This document shows positions 44,385-53,578 of a DNA stretch of 64,000 bases, one piece after another. Within the stretch, counting starts at the first letter, position 1; each line of letters begins with the position of its first letter. The notes beneath the pieces were generated by a model, which had not been told where the DNA came from, made no database searches, and was given only the letters and a program-made list of their open reading frames with translations. The DNA lies in the NCBI GenBank assembly GCA_030017715.1, contig JASEIU010000001.1, forward strand, positions 210,677 to 274,676. Direction: 5' to 3'. A program made the translations under genes and the position numbers. This DNA comes from Candidatus Saccharicenans sp. (lineage in GTDB: Bacteria > Acidobacteriota > Aminicenantia > Aminicenantales > Saccharicenantaceae).

Positions 44385-44565
44385 ATTGACGATCGGCTGA
44401 TATGAGCCGCGGCTTGCTACGGGGAGCCGATCGTCGGGGATTCCAAGGGGGTATGACCCCCTGGTCGCAGGGCGTGGGTTTGATGCCCCGCCCGAGAAGG
44501 GGAGGCAGGGAGCGAAGCGAACGTTGGAAGGGGGGAACGCGAAGCGGTTCCCCCTCCAAGTTGAC
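44385..44565. repeat. About 180-bp dispersed repeat, copy in plus orientation
   Basis: Bounded by TTGAC on both sides. It begins GATCGGCTGA and has an internal complement AGCCGATCGTC, so the first 45 bp can form a hairpin. A run containing GTATGACCCCCTGGTCGCAG and GGAGCGAAGCGAACGTTGG follows. The same sequence in reverse orientation interrupts the ThuA copy at 55157-55331. The rest of this gap up to 44774 shows no gene. Confidence 0.7.
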
Positions 44566-44774
44566 TGGAAAGGCAGACGGTAGTTTGCCCTGTCATTGTG
44601 TCGGAAAACTGCTTTCAGCTTTGCCCCGTGCTAAATGCCGGAAATATGGCCATCATTCGGTCATTAAATAAGGCCGACTCTTTGACAGCATAAGCCGGGT
44701 AATAGAAACCGGGGTAAAACGGGCGTTAAAATTATTCACCGACTAAGATAATAGCCGGGAAAAGCTAAAAGAAG

Positions 44775-45854
44775 ATGCCGGAAAAGAAAGCCTTCAATTT
44801 CAGCCACCAGGCGATGGGCACTTTCTTTGAAGTGTTCGTGGCTAATCAGGCGGAAGAATACAGCCGCAGCGCCGCCCGGGCTTTTTTCCGGGAGGTTGAC
44901 CGTCTGGAAGGATTTTTAAGCCGCTTTGACCCTGGCAGCGAAATCTCCCGGATAAATAGGTTGAAACCGGGTGAAATTCTGCCGGTCGGTCTGGAAACAT
45001 TTGAGTGTTTGAAACTGAGTTTTCAGTTGATGGTAGAAACCGGCGGCGCTTTCAACGTTAATTTCCGGGCTGCGAAAAAATTGAAAGAAAAAAAAGAAGG
45101 AAAACCGGTCAGACCTCTGGCAAGATCGGTAGCGGCGGAGAGGCGGAAAAGAGACCAAGAGTTAAAAGAAAAAATATTAAAGAAGGAAGTCCTGGAGAAA
45201 TTCGGAGTTGAAGTTGAAGGACGAAGCCCGGGCAGTGATGTATTCGCAACTGGAACGAAGTCGGCGGAGGAATCTTCAGGTCCGGTGGTCCTTAATCAAG
45301 AATTCTTTATTTCCATGTTTCCGCTGGAAATAGTCGAACAGGGCGGTGGCTATGCAGCGGTCAGGCTGGAGGTTCCCGGGACAGCTCTCGACCTCGACCT
45401 CGGGGCGATAGGTAAGGGTTACGCTCTGGAGAAAGCCGGCCGGATTTTTTCCGACTGGGAGATTGACGATTTTCTGGTCAGCGCCGGCGGGAGCACGGTC
45501 TACTCCCGCGGGGCTAAGCCCTGGCCGGTGGCGGTCGGGGGCGGTTTTGATTTTTTCCGGCCGGGGAAAATTTTACTGAATGACAGAGCCCTGAGTGGTT
45601 CGGGGCATGAGGTTAAGGGCGAACATATTTTTGACCCGCGGCGGCGGGTGGAGTGTTCGAGACATCTGGCGGTCTGGGTGTCGCATCCTTCACCGGCGGC
45701 ATCTGATGCTCTGTCAACGGCCTTTATGGTCATGAACCTGAAAGAAATTAGAGCTTATGCTAAGACCCATCCTGAGGTCTGGGCTCTGGTTTTTAGCCGC
45801 AATAAGAAATCCCACCTATTCGACGAGATGGATTTTTTTAAGGCAGGTGATTAG
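44775..45854 (+). CDS. apbE: ApbE-like FAD:protein FMN transferase
   Basis: A 359-residue protein. The N-terminal HQAMGTFFEVFV, RLEGFLSRFDPGSEISRIN and TGGAFNVNF, and the later LDLDLGAIGKGYALEKA and FLVSAGGSTVYSRG, are ApbE family motifs. The enzyme attaches FMN to threonine residues of redox proteins. It lacks a signal peptide. A highly charged stretch at about residues 103-185 (KKLKEKKEGK and onwards) looks like an insertion relative to ordinary ApbE. Its position after cytochrome genes suggests it flavinylates a partner of that electron chain, but no target protein was recognised here. Confidence 0.8.
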   Translation: MPEKKAFNFSHQAMGTFFEVFVANQAEEYSRSAARAFFREVDRLEGFLSRFDPGSEISRINRLKPGEILPVGLETFECLKLSFQLMVETGGAFNVNFRAAKKLKEKKEGKPVRPLARSVAAERRKRDQELKEKILKKEVLEKFGVEVEGRSPGSDVFATGTKSAEESSGPVVLNQEFFISMFPLEIVEQGGGYAAVRLEVPGTALDLDLGAIGKGYALEKAGRIFSDWEIDDFLVSAGGSTVYSRGAKPWPVAVGGGFDFFRPGKILLNDRALSGSGHEVKGEHIFDPRRRVECSRHLAVWVSHPSPAASDALSTAFMVMNLKEIRAYAKTHPEVWALVFSRNKKSHLFDEMDFFKAGD

Positions 45855-46100
45855 TCAGTCATGCTTTTTATAGCCTGGGTTTTCATTTTATTGAAAGCCT
45901 GAAATTGTCTGGCTGGAGTTGCGGGCCTGTTTTGTTAAGCCTGTCTGGTTCCCGGTAAAGAATAAACGGCTATCTAAAAAATCCAGGCTAAACTAAACCC
46001 GCAGGAATTGCGATTATAAATCACAGGGTAGTTGTTTTTTTACCTTCTTGTAAGGTGGCAATCGATTTGCGCTATTTTGTCGTAGGGGTAATTTTGTCTC

Positions 46101-46120
46101 TTGACAAGCTGTTTTTTTTA
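46101..46120 (+). promoter_or_regulatory. Promoter-like TTGACAAGCTGTTTTTTTT element, locus 1
   Basis: TTGACA followed by AGCTG and a T run, about 60 bp before a small secreted peptide gene. The same string, or a close variant, precedes the loci at 52564 and 59150. The -10 box is not clear here. The rest of 45855-46100 shows nothing. Confidence 0.45.
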
Positions 46121-46172
46121 TCCTTGAGAGGGGGAGGGGATGGAAAAACCAATCATAAGAAAGGGGTAGGCG

Positions 46173-46442
46173 ATGCCAAAAGAGATTTGCAAAAGAGTAT
46201 GTTCAATCTTTATCATGATTCTCATTCTCTTGGGAATTGGGATGAGTATATTAAATTTCAGCCTAAAAGCTTATGCCAGTGCCCGGGGCCCAATATCTGG
46301 GACGACGACACCAGGGATGGGGACCCTGGCTGAGGCAGTATGGGATTTGGCGGGAAGATATTTAGTAACCTTTGCTGGGACCAGATATTACTGTTGTGAA
46401 AACCCGTCAAACTGTGTTATTTTTTTGACAACTAATCATTAA
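46173..46442 (+). CDS. Small secreted peptide with C-terminal cysteines (locus 1)
   Basis: An 89-residue protein. An N-terminal hydrophobic signal/anchor (VCSIFIMILILLGIGMS, about residues 9-25) is followed by a mature part of about 50 residues with three clustered cysteines (YYCCENPSNC). No family is recognised. It lies 30 bp before a 6-bladed propeller gene and is the first gene after the TTGACA element, paralleling the other peptide loci at 54651 and 59584 in size and neighbours rather than in sequence. Confidence 0.55.
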   Translation: MPKEICKRVCSIFIMILILLGIGMSILNFSLKAYASARGPISGTTTPGMGTLAEAVWDLAGRYLVTFAGTRYYCCENPSNCVIFLTTNH

Positions 46443-46472
46443 TGATAATCTCCTTCCTTTCAGGAGATTGAA

Positions 46473-47569
46473 ATGAAGAAGATAATTATTTCCTGTGTCT
46501 TTCTAATTCTTTTTTTACCTAATTTTTGTTATTCCTGGGAAATAAAATTGATTAAGAAGATTCCCATAAAAGATAAAGCTCTTTTTCATTCGGTCGGATT
46601 TGCTGTCCTGGAAGATGGGACCTTTCTTTTTACAGACCTAAAAGATAAAGCCAATCAGCTGAAGATATTTGACGAGGAAGGTAAACTGATATGGGCCTGG
46701 GGCAAAATGGGCCCCGGGCCTGACGAATTTTGGTGGATTGGGATTCTTAGATTATCAGAGCCCATATCTGGCGGTAGCCGATGCTGGAAGACACGGAACC
46801 CAGGTGTTGGAAAAAGTCAAAAATTATGAGTTCAAGAAAATTGGCGATATTTTAGCCTGGCAGCAGGAAGGGACTATAAAAATCTACCACAAAAATATCC
46901 TGATGTGCGGGTATATTGTGTCGCCAAAGGGGGGAATACGTGCTTTTTATGAGAGATTTCGGAGGACAAAAGACAGAATACATCCTGCCCAGAGAGCATG
47001 ATTATGGGGCCAGGTCAATGACTGAATACCAAAAGATAAGAGAAGAGGTTGATATTTTTCTCCCTTTACGATTTATGGATATTTATGGAGATACATTATT
47101 TTATGTGAGTAGTATAAGGTTAAAAGTGAACAAAATTGACTTGAAGTCAAAAAAGATAGAGGTCATAGGAGAAGAACCCCATAACTTCAAAAATCTGAGC
47201 CTAAATAAAAAAACAAAAGATATGCTGATGAACCCCAAATATGCCCCCAAATATGCCAAATTGATTGATGATATTGTGAGCAAACGATCTTTCGTCAGCG
47301 GGATTTTTGCCGACAAAGATTTTGTGGCTGTTATCTATGTGAATAGAGAGAAAAAGATTGCGGACAATCTCTATTTCGTTCCCTATGTTCAGATTTATGA
47401 TCATGCAGGCAAGCTCTGGCACGAACAATCCCAGACACCATTTTTTTCTGAGGATAGGCTTATCCCGCTGTATTATAAAAGAGATACCCGCGATCTTTAT
47501 TTATGTTCAATCACGAGCAGTGAAGCAGCTTATAAATATGAGATTTATAAATACTCTGTCGAGCGATGA
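46473..47569 (+). pseudogene. 6-bladed beta-propeller protein with two frameshifts (locus 1)
   Basis: A signal peptide (IISCVFLILFLPNFCYS) and propeller repeats follow, with the family signature WGKMGPGPDEFW. Near 46745 the frame shifts by one base (resuming FLDYQSPYLAVADAGRHG), and again in a run of six G near 46935 (resuming EYVLFMRDFGGQ). The third part runs unbroken to 47569. Both breaks look like single-base insertions. The product would be an exported propeller of unknown ligand. The end overlaps the next gene by four bases (ATGA). Confidence 0.7.
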
Positions 47570-48097
47570 AGAAACTTGTTTTCATCTTGGTCGGAGTTAT
47601 CATTCTCTTTTTGGGCAGCCTGATATACCGGGAAAAAGTGACTCCTATAACAATGAATTTTCCTCTACAGCAATTGGAACAAAAATCTTCAGCTAAAGTG
47701 AAATTGAATCTAATTCTGTTTTTTTCAATAAAAACTGCCCTCCCTGTCTTAGGGTCATAGAAATTCTTAATGATCCTCCAGACAGTGTTAGAATCATTGG
47801 TATTGTCCAGAGAAAGAATTGCAATCCTTAGACGAAATAAGGCAGACCGGCGGGGTCCTATTCCCGATTTATAGTTCGAGAAATTTAAGAAAGTATTGCC
47901 CCGTATATGCCCCGACACTGTGTGGAATCGGGTCTGATGGAACCAGTTACTTTATGATCCCCTGCATCGGGACGGAAGATTATTATCTTCAGGATTACTT
48001 ATCTGAATTTATGCTGAAAGCATCTTATTCACTTATCGGACAGCGAAAAGAATTGAAGAAATATACTGACCCCCTGAGAGGTATAGTTAGGTGTTAG
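47566..48097 (+). pseudogene. Membrane-anchored thioredoxin-like protein, frameshifted (locus 1)
   Basis: It starts with a signal anchor (LVFILVGVIILFLGSLIY). Restoring one T in the run near 47715 gives a thioredoxin-like segment containing FNKNCPPCLRVIEIL, a CPPC active site. A second shift near 47815 is needed to reach QSLDEIRQTGG and the C-terminal part up to 48097. With the preceding propeller gene it mirrors the thioredoxin/propeller pair at 52613-54654. Confidence 0.65.
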
Positions 48098-48263
48098 AAG
48101 GTTAACTGGCTCAAACTGCAGTCTGAGGCTTATGATGGAGAGATTAAAATGGCCAAATCACGAACAAAACTTGACCTGCCCTAAGTATCTAAGTGAGGCA
48201 GTTCGAATACTAAAAAAATTTTAATAAAAAAGCTATAATTATATAAAAAAATAGGAGCGAAAG

Positions 48264-48959
48264 ATGAAGAAGTCAGTTAACTTAGCCCTGGCCACGATAG
48301 CTGTGAGCAGCTTTCTGACGTTAACCCCGGGCGCAGCTCTTCCGGGTCGGGCCCAGGAGCAGGATAAGGTGGAGCTTAAAATACAGCTTCCGAAGCCGAT
48401 GTTCATCGGGACCCCCCGGAATATTAAAACCCCGAATCTTGAAGCCATAACCGGCAAAGCCCGCGGACCTTTCTATGTGCCGAAGGGAACCGAGCTGATT
48501 TCTCTGAAAAAGCCAGTTACCTCGAGTGATCCCCAGCCGGTGATCGGCGAGCTGAGCTATGTGACCGATGGCGAAAAATCAGGAGAAGACGGCTATTTCG
48601 TCGAGCTTGGTCCCAGCCCCCAGTGGGTTCAGATTGACCTCAAGCAGCCTTACCTGATTCAGGCGGTAGTTGTCTGGCACTATCACAGCCAGGCCCGGGT
48701 TTATCGCGATGTCATTGTCCAGGTTTCCGAGGATAAAGATTTTGTCGAGGGAGTGGTCACCCTTTTTAATAATGACCATGACAACTCTTCCGGCCTGGGC
48801 GCCGGCCGCGATAAGGAATACATTGAGACCAATGAAGGGCGGTTGATCGACGGCCGCGGCGTTAAGGCTCGCTATGTCCGGCTCTGGAGTAACGGCAACA
48901 CCGCCAACGACATGAACCACTACGTCGAGGTGGAGGTTTACGGCCTGCCGGTTAAATGA
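48264..48959 (+). CDS. Secreted protein with discoidin-like (F5/8 type C) domain
   Basis: A 231-residue protein with an N-terminal signal peptide (ALATIAVSSFLTLTPGAALPG). From about residue 85 it follows a galactose-binding-like jelly roll: WVQIDLKQPYLIQAVVVWHYH, VIVQVSEDKDF, ARYVRLWSNGNTANDMNHYVEVEVYG. Such domains bind carbohydrate. A ribosome site AGGAGCG precedes the ATG. It overlaps the next gene by four bases. No enzymatic domain is attached. Confidence 0.75.
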   Translation: MKKSVNLALATIAVSSFLTLTPGAALPGRAQEQDKVELKIQLPKPMFIGTPRNIKTPNLEAITGKARGPFYVPKGTELISLKKPVTSSDPQPVIGELSYVTDGEKSGEDGYFVELGPSPQWVQIDLKQPYLIQAVVVWHYHSQARVYRDVIVQVSEDKDFVEGVVTLFNNDHDNSSGLGAGRDKEYIETNEGRLIDGRGVKARYVRLWSNGNTANDMNHYVEVEVYGLPVK

Positions 48960-50560
48960 AGAAGAAAACATTTGCCTATCTTCTGCTTCTGGTCCTGGCA
49001 GTCGGTCTGGCCGTCAGGCTTTACCGGCTGGACCTCAGGCCGATGCACCACGATGAAGCCAACCAGGCCTATAAATTCGGGCAGCTTCTGGAGAAGGGAG
49101 AATATCGCTATGACCCGGCCGACCACCATGGGCCGACACTTTATTATTTCAACCTGCCTTTCGCCTGGTTGAGCGGCCAGACGACCTTTGCCGAGCTCAC
49201 CGAGAAGACTCTCCGCGGAGCGACTGTGTTTTTCGGTCTGCTGATCATTCTTCTGGTGCTGGCGGCCGGGAACAATCTTAAGGCTTCGGAAAAATTCTGG
49301 GCAGCGGTGCTTCTGGCTCTTTCCCCGGCGCTTGTCTATTACAGCCGGTTTTACATCCAGGAAACTCTTTTTGTCGCCTTCAGCCTGGCCTTTGTCATTA
49401 TTCTCTGGCGGTTTGTTTTTCGCCCGGATTTCCGGCAGGGAGTCTGGCTCGGGCTTGCGGCCGGTTTGCTTTTCGCCACCAAGGAAACCTGGCTAATTGT
49501 CGCCGGAGCGGCCGCGGCCTCAATCGTTTTATTACGAATTCCAGGCTGGCTGAAGAATTCAGGTCGAAGGGATGAAAAAGGCCAGAGGAAGGTTACACTA
49601 AACCTGCCGGCGATAAAATCTGCGCTTCTGCCGTCGCTTTTAGCGGTGGTCATTTTTCTGGCGGTTTCTTTTCTTTTTTATTCTTCTTTTTTCAAACATC
49701 CCGATGGTTTTCTTGACGCCTTCCGGGCTTTAGGCGGATATCTGGAAAAGGCAGCTGAGCCCGGCTGGCACCGGCATGGCTTCTGGTACTACTTCAGTCT
49801 TTTGCTTTACAGAAAGGCAGGCGCCGGCGGGCCGCTTTTCAGCGAAATTCCGGTTCTGGCGCTGGCGCTTTACGGAGCTGTTCTGAGCTTTATCAGGTTA
49901 AGCCGGAGAGCGGCTGAAAATTTCAGGGCCTATCTTACGCTCTTTGCCCTGACGACGGCGTTAATCTATTCGGCCATTCCTTACAAAACGCCCTGGAACC
50001 TGCTGGTTTTCCTGGCGGCTTTTCTGGTGCTGGCGGCTGTCGGATTTTCCCATCTTCTTTCACTCATAAAAATTCGACAGGCTAAAATCATTCTGGCCGG
50101 AGCGCTTATTATCTGGAGCGGCTGGCAGATGTATCTGGTGAACATCTATTTTCATTCCTACCCGGCCAATCCCTATGTTTATGCCCAGACCAGCCCGGAT
50201 TTTATGAGGCTGGTCAGCCGGGTGGAAGAGCTGGTTTCGGTCTCAAAAGAAGGCCGGGAGATGCCGGTCAAGGTCATCGCGCCGCCCGAAGAGACCTGGC
50301 CCATTCCCTGGTATCTCCGGAAGTTCAGCCGGGTGGGTTACTGGACTTCGAGCGAACAGGTGGAAGAGCTTGAGCCGGCCGAATGCGCAATTCTGAGCGC
50401 CGGGGAGTCCAGGAAAAGGTCTGAAGCGGAACTTGATTCCTATGTTTTGCAATATTACAGCCTGCGGCCGGATGTTCTGATGGTTCTGGCGGTTCGGGAA
50501 GATCTCTGGGAAAATTACCGGCTGAGGAAATATACAACTCCGCCCGGAGCCGAAAAATAA
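48956..50560 (+). CDS. Agl23-like (TIGR03663) polytopic membrane protein
   Basis: A 534-residue protein with about ten membrane helices. The N-terminal RLYRLDLRPMHHDEANQAYK carries the acidic loop (HHDE) typical of GT-C glycosyltransferases of the flippase-associated Agl23 family, followed by DHHGPTLYYFNLP and PALVYYSRFYIQETLF. It probably transfers sugar from a lipid carrier on the outer face of the membrane. It is coupled to the discoidin-like protein before it. Confidence 0.8.
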   Translation: MKKKTFAYLLLLVLAVGLAVRLYRLDLRPMHHDEANQAYKFGQLLEKGEYRYDPADHHGPTLYYFNLPFAWLSGQTTFAELTEKTLRGATVFFGLLIILLVLAAGNNLKASEKFWAAVLLALSPALVYYSRFYIQETLFVAFSLAFVIILWRFVFRPDFRQGVWLGLAAGLLFATKETWLIVAGAAAASIVLLRIPGWLKNSGRRDEKGQRKVTLNLPAIKSALLPSLLAVVIFLAVSFLFYSSFFKHPDGFLDAFRALGGYLEKAAEPGWHRHGFWYYFSLLLYRKAGAGGPLFSEIPVLALALYGAVLSFIRLSRRAAENFRAYLTLFALTTALIYSAIPYKTPWNLLVFLAAFLVLAAVGFSHLLSLIKIRQAKIILAGALIIWSGWQMYLVNIYFHSYPANPYVYAQTSPDFMRLVSRVEELVSVSKEGREMPVKVIAPPEETWPIPWYLRKFSRVGYWTSSEQVEELEPAECAILSAGESRKRSEAELDSYVLQYYSLRPDVLMVLAVREDLWENYRLRKYTTPPGAEK

Positions 50561-50938
50561 GAAAATCATATCATTTCAGGGCCGCATAACGGCTTTTTCA
50601 TGCAGATTTATTGCCTGAGCGATGTGACGGGTTTCGGGCCTGAAAAATCCGGAGAAAGATTCGGGCGAGAAGCAAGAAAAAGAGAAATCCAGAGAAAAAC
50701 AGCGCTGCCGCATTCGGAAGGACGGTTTAAGTCAAAAACATAAATTTCGGGCGGAATTATTTGGGTGTCATCCTGGCCAGGGGACTTAAGGCCGGAGAAA
50801 TTAAAGGCAGAAAGTAGATAATTAATTGCCAATTAATTGTTGTCTTTCATTGACTTAATAAAAATTTCACTCCCGGCCCTGGAGAGCGCGGAAGCTTATG
50901 CTATACTAAATGGGAATAAATCGATTCAGGAGATGGCC
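50561..50938. other. Intergenic region before the aldolase-like gene
   Basis: No gene is called. A TATACT hexamer at about 50902, roughly 35 bp before the chosen start, could be a -10 element, but no good -35 is seen. The frame of the next gene runs open to 50837, but that part lacks a ribosome site and family similarity. Confidence 0.35.
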
Positions 50939-52351
50939 ATGAGCGATACGAAACTTCGGGAAATAATCAATTCACTGAACGGCGCTGTTCAGTTTGAGGG
51001 GAATAAAATTAAAGTGCTGAATGAAAGCGTCCTCAGAGATAAAATCACTCCGCTTATCTACAGAGCGGTTTTTGGAGACGAAGCCGAGAAGGGAATTGCT
51101 CGCTGGATCATCTGGGAGTTGGGCCAGGAGCTGGGGATCAGACCGGCTTCCATTCATGACCTGTACATCTCGCGCGGGCGCGGCCAGACGCCTGATAATT
51201 TTACCGTTCCGGCCATGAACCTCAGGATGTTAGCCTACGAATCGGCCCGGGCGGTTTTCCGAGCAGCCATGAAGCTTGAGGCCGGGGCTTTCATCTTTGA
51301 AATCGCCAGAAGCGAGATGAGTTACACCGATCAGCGTCCATCAGAATACGTGAGCGCGGTGCTGGCCGCGGCTATCAAGGAAGGCTACCGCGGGCCGGTT
51401 TTCATCCAGGGAGATCACTTCCAGGTGTCAGCAAAAAAATTCCAGCAGGATCCGGAGTCGGAGAAAAAGGCCATCAGGGACCTCATCGCAGAATCCATTG
51501 CGGCCGGCTTTTTTAACATTGACATAGATACTTCAACCCTGGTGGATATTTCGAAACCGGACCTGGATGAGCAGCAGAGACTTAATTATGAGCTGTGCGC
51601 TGAGTTCAACCGCTTTATCCGGGAAAAGCAGCCTGACGGTGTGACTATCTCGGTTGGCGGTGAAATCGGCGAAGTCGGCCAGCGTAACAGCACCGAGGAA
51701 GAGCTGGAAGCCTTCATGCAGGGATTCAATCGGCTGAAGGGCGAAGTGGTGGGTCTCAGCAAATTGAGCATCCAGACTGGGACCAGCCATGGCGGAGTGG
51801 TCTTGCCGGATGGCACCCTGGCCCAGGTGGCCATAGATTTCGATGTGCTCAGGCGTCTGGGGGAACTGGCGCGCAAAAAATACCGACTCGGTGGAGTAGT
51901 GCAGCACGGGGCCAGCACTCTACCCGATTCGGCTTTTCATAAGTTCGTTGAAGTTCAAACCTGCGAAGTGCACTTAGCAACAGCTTTTCAGAATATGGTT
52001 ATCGAACATCGGGCGGTGCCTGAGAAACTGCGTCAGGAAATGTATCAATGGCTCAAGGTCAATGCTGCTTCCGAGAAAAAACCGACCGATACTGAAGCTC
52101 AATTTATTTACAAGACGAGAAAGAAGGCGGTCGGCCCGTTCAAGAAGCACTTCTGGCACCTGCCAGAAGAAAGCCTGCGGGCGATCGGAGAAGATCTGGA
52201 GACGCAGTTCTCTTTTCTTTTTGAGCAGCTCAACATAAAGGGAACCAAAGCGCTGGTGGAAAAGTTTGTCGGGGCGCCAGAGATTCATCATGCTGAGCCG
52301 CTCGCAGTGAAGGCGAGCAAGAAGGAATCCGTCGAAGGCCTGGCCGACTGA
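50939..52351 (+). CDS. Class II fructose-bisphosphate aldolase-like protein
   Basis: About 470 residues from ATG 50939, with AGGAG eight bases upstream. It is a zinc-dependent class II aldolase-type TIM barrel. The metal-binding histidines fit FIQGDHFQVS, the TGTSHGG loop and GVVQHGAST; NIDIDTSTLVDI holds acidic residues. It is longer than classical FbaA (about 340-360), with extra N- and C-terminal helices, so the substrate may be another phospho-sugar or tagatose-type ketose. It stands alone. Confidence 0.75.
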   Translation: MSDTKLREIINSLNGAVQFEGNKIKVLNESVLRDKITPLIYRAVFGDEAEKGIARWIIWELGQELGIRPASIHDLYISRGRGQTPDNFTVPAMNLRMLAYESARAVFRAAMKLEAGAFIFEIARSEMSYTDQRPSEYVSAVLAAAIKEGYRGPVFIQGDHFQVSAKKFQQDPESEKKAIRDLIAESIAAGFFNIDIDTSTLVDISKPDLDEQQRLNYELCAEFNRFIREKQPDGVTISVGGEIGEVGQRNSTEEELEAFMQGFNRLKGEVVGLSKLSIQTGTSHGGVVLPDGTLAQVAIDFDVLRRLGELARKKYRLGGVVQHGASTLPDSAFHKFVEVQTCEVHLATAFQNMVIEHRAVPEKLRQEMYQWLKVNAASEKKPTDTEAQFIYKTRKKAVGPFKKHFWHLPEESLRAIGEDLETQFSFLFEQLNIKGTKALVEKFVGAPEIHHAEPLAVKASKKESVEGLAD

Positions 52352-52353
52352 CA

Positions 52354-52513
52354 TTTATTCAATCACGCGGGCGGCCCAGAGGATACCGCGCTTGACTATT
52401 TCCCGGGCTTCGGGAACGTCAAAGTCCGCAGCCACATGCCCCAGTGAGCAGTAAAACACCCGACGCTGGCTGTAGTATTTCTTCCAAACCACTGGTATGA
52501 CCGCCCCCTCCCG
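52354..52513 (-). pseudogene. ThuA-like 3' gene fragment
   Basis: About 150 bp nearly identical to the 3' end of the intact ThuA gene at 61421-62182, covering the C-terminal [19 protein letters not shown] region; it ends abruptly near 52513. There is no start or N-terminal part. It is one of three ThuA copies in this 10-kb stretch. Confidence 0.8.
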
Positions 52514-52563
52514 ATACTGTTTTTAACTTGGATACCGTATCTGTGCCCAAAAGAATTAAGCGC

Positions 52564-52593
52564 TTGACAAGCTGTTTTTTTTTTTTTTATATT
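52564..52593 (+). promoter_or_regulatory. Promoter upstream of the thioredoxin/propeller/peptide operon (locus 2)
   Basis: TTGACA at 52564-52569, 18 bp of mostly T, then TATATT at 52588-52593, a good sigma-70-type pair. About 80 bp around it (from CCCGATACT through GGATACCGTATCTGTGCC) is similar to the region at 59096-59180. Confidence 0.6.
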
Positions 52594-52612
52594 TAGCTTG
52601 GCAAATAAAGAA

Positions 52613-53578
52613 ATGAAGAAAGGGGTTATTCTCGTCCTAATTATGGGCGTAGGTTTAAGTATGGGATTTATTTTTTCAAAATTTTATAGAAACCTTATTT
52701 ATAAGAGGAATTATGTTTTTGATTTTCTATTAGATAATTCCTCCATAAATTCCGTAAATAATCCTGAAAGTAGAAACTTCGGTTCCTCTTTTATATATAT
52801 TCAACTGATAAGGGAAAATAATGAAGATGATTTAAATTTTTTTTCGTCTATAGCTGATAATTGGAAAAGAAATAATTTAAAGCTGATACTTATAGCGAAT
52901 GACCCTCTCAAATTTATAAATTCCTTTGGCTGGCATCATATCCTCTATCTTAGTTTTGATCAATTAAGCTCTCATGATAAAAATATGCTCTTTAAGAAGC
53001 ATTATTATCTATACGCACCGAAAAATAAATTATTAGCAACAGGAACTACAAATGAAGATTATGAGTACTCAGCGAAAATATATCTTATGAAATATGTTGA
53101 CGGTGTTGTTTTCAAAATTGATGAATTTTTGCCCGAATTTAATCTTAATGATTTCCCTCACTTTCGAGGGCTATGGTCAATTCTTAAAGATAGAAATAGA
53201 GAATTTTACATTATTGCTTTCTTTACATATTTCTGTAACTCTTGCAGTACTGGTTATTTAGTTTATGAGTTGGAAGATATATCTATGCTCGATGGCCTTG
53301 AAGTTTGGGGAATATTGTATTCAAAAAATTATGATCCAGTTCAGCTAATGTATCTTAGAGAGCAATCGCGGATAACATTTGCTTTAGATTTATCTGACGA
53401 TATTTTGAATACTGAATGGAACAGGCTTATAAGAAAATATAATGATAAAATAGTGAATAATTTAATTATTTTAATTGATAAGCAAGGGAATATTCTCAAA
53501 ACTTTTTACCCTGGGATTAATTATTGGAATGAGTTTAGGAACTATGTCCTTTCTAATTGCAGAGGAGATATAAAATGA
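52613..53578 (+). CDS. Membrane-anchored double thioredoxin-fold-like protein (locus 2)
   Basis: About 321 residues from ATG 52613 (a TTG at 52598 is also open; neither has a strong ribosome site). A signal anchor (VILVLIMGVGLSMGFIF) is followed by a first thioredoxin-like segment lacking cysteines (SFIYIQLIRENNEDDLNFF). The second has a CxxC site in FYIIAFFTYFCNSCSTGY (CNSC, about residue 205). It should act as an extracytoplasmic thiol-disulphide protein. The base composition is markedly AT-rich compared with the aldolase before it. Its stop overlaps the propeller start (ATGA). Confidence 0.6.
   Translation: MKKGVILVLIMGVGLSMGFIFSKFYRNLIYKRNYVFDFLLDNSSINSVNNPESRNFGSSFIYIQLIRENNEDDLNFFSSIADNWKRNNLKLILIANDPLKFINSFGWHHILYLSFDQLSSHDKNMLFKKHYYLYAPKNKLLATGTTNEDYEYSAKIYLMKYVDGVVFKIDEFLPEFNLNDFPHFRGLWSILKDRNREFYIIAFFTYFCNSCSTGYLVYELEDISMLDGLEVWGILYSKNYDPVQLMYLREQSRITFALDLSDDILNTEWNRLIRKYNDKIVNNLIILIDKQGNILKTFYPGINYWNEFRNYVLSNCRGDIK

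Noticed and set aside
52598-52612. TTG at 52598 as start of the thioredoxin-like gene
   Set aside because: It lies only a few bases after the -10 element; the ATG at 52613 is more plausible, although neither has a strong ribosome site.
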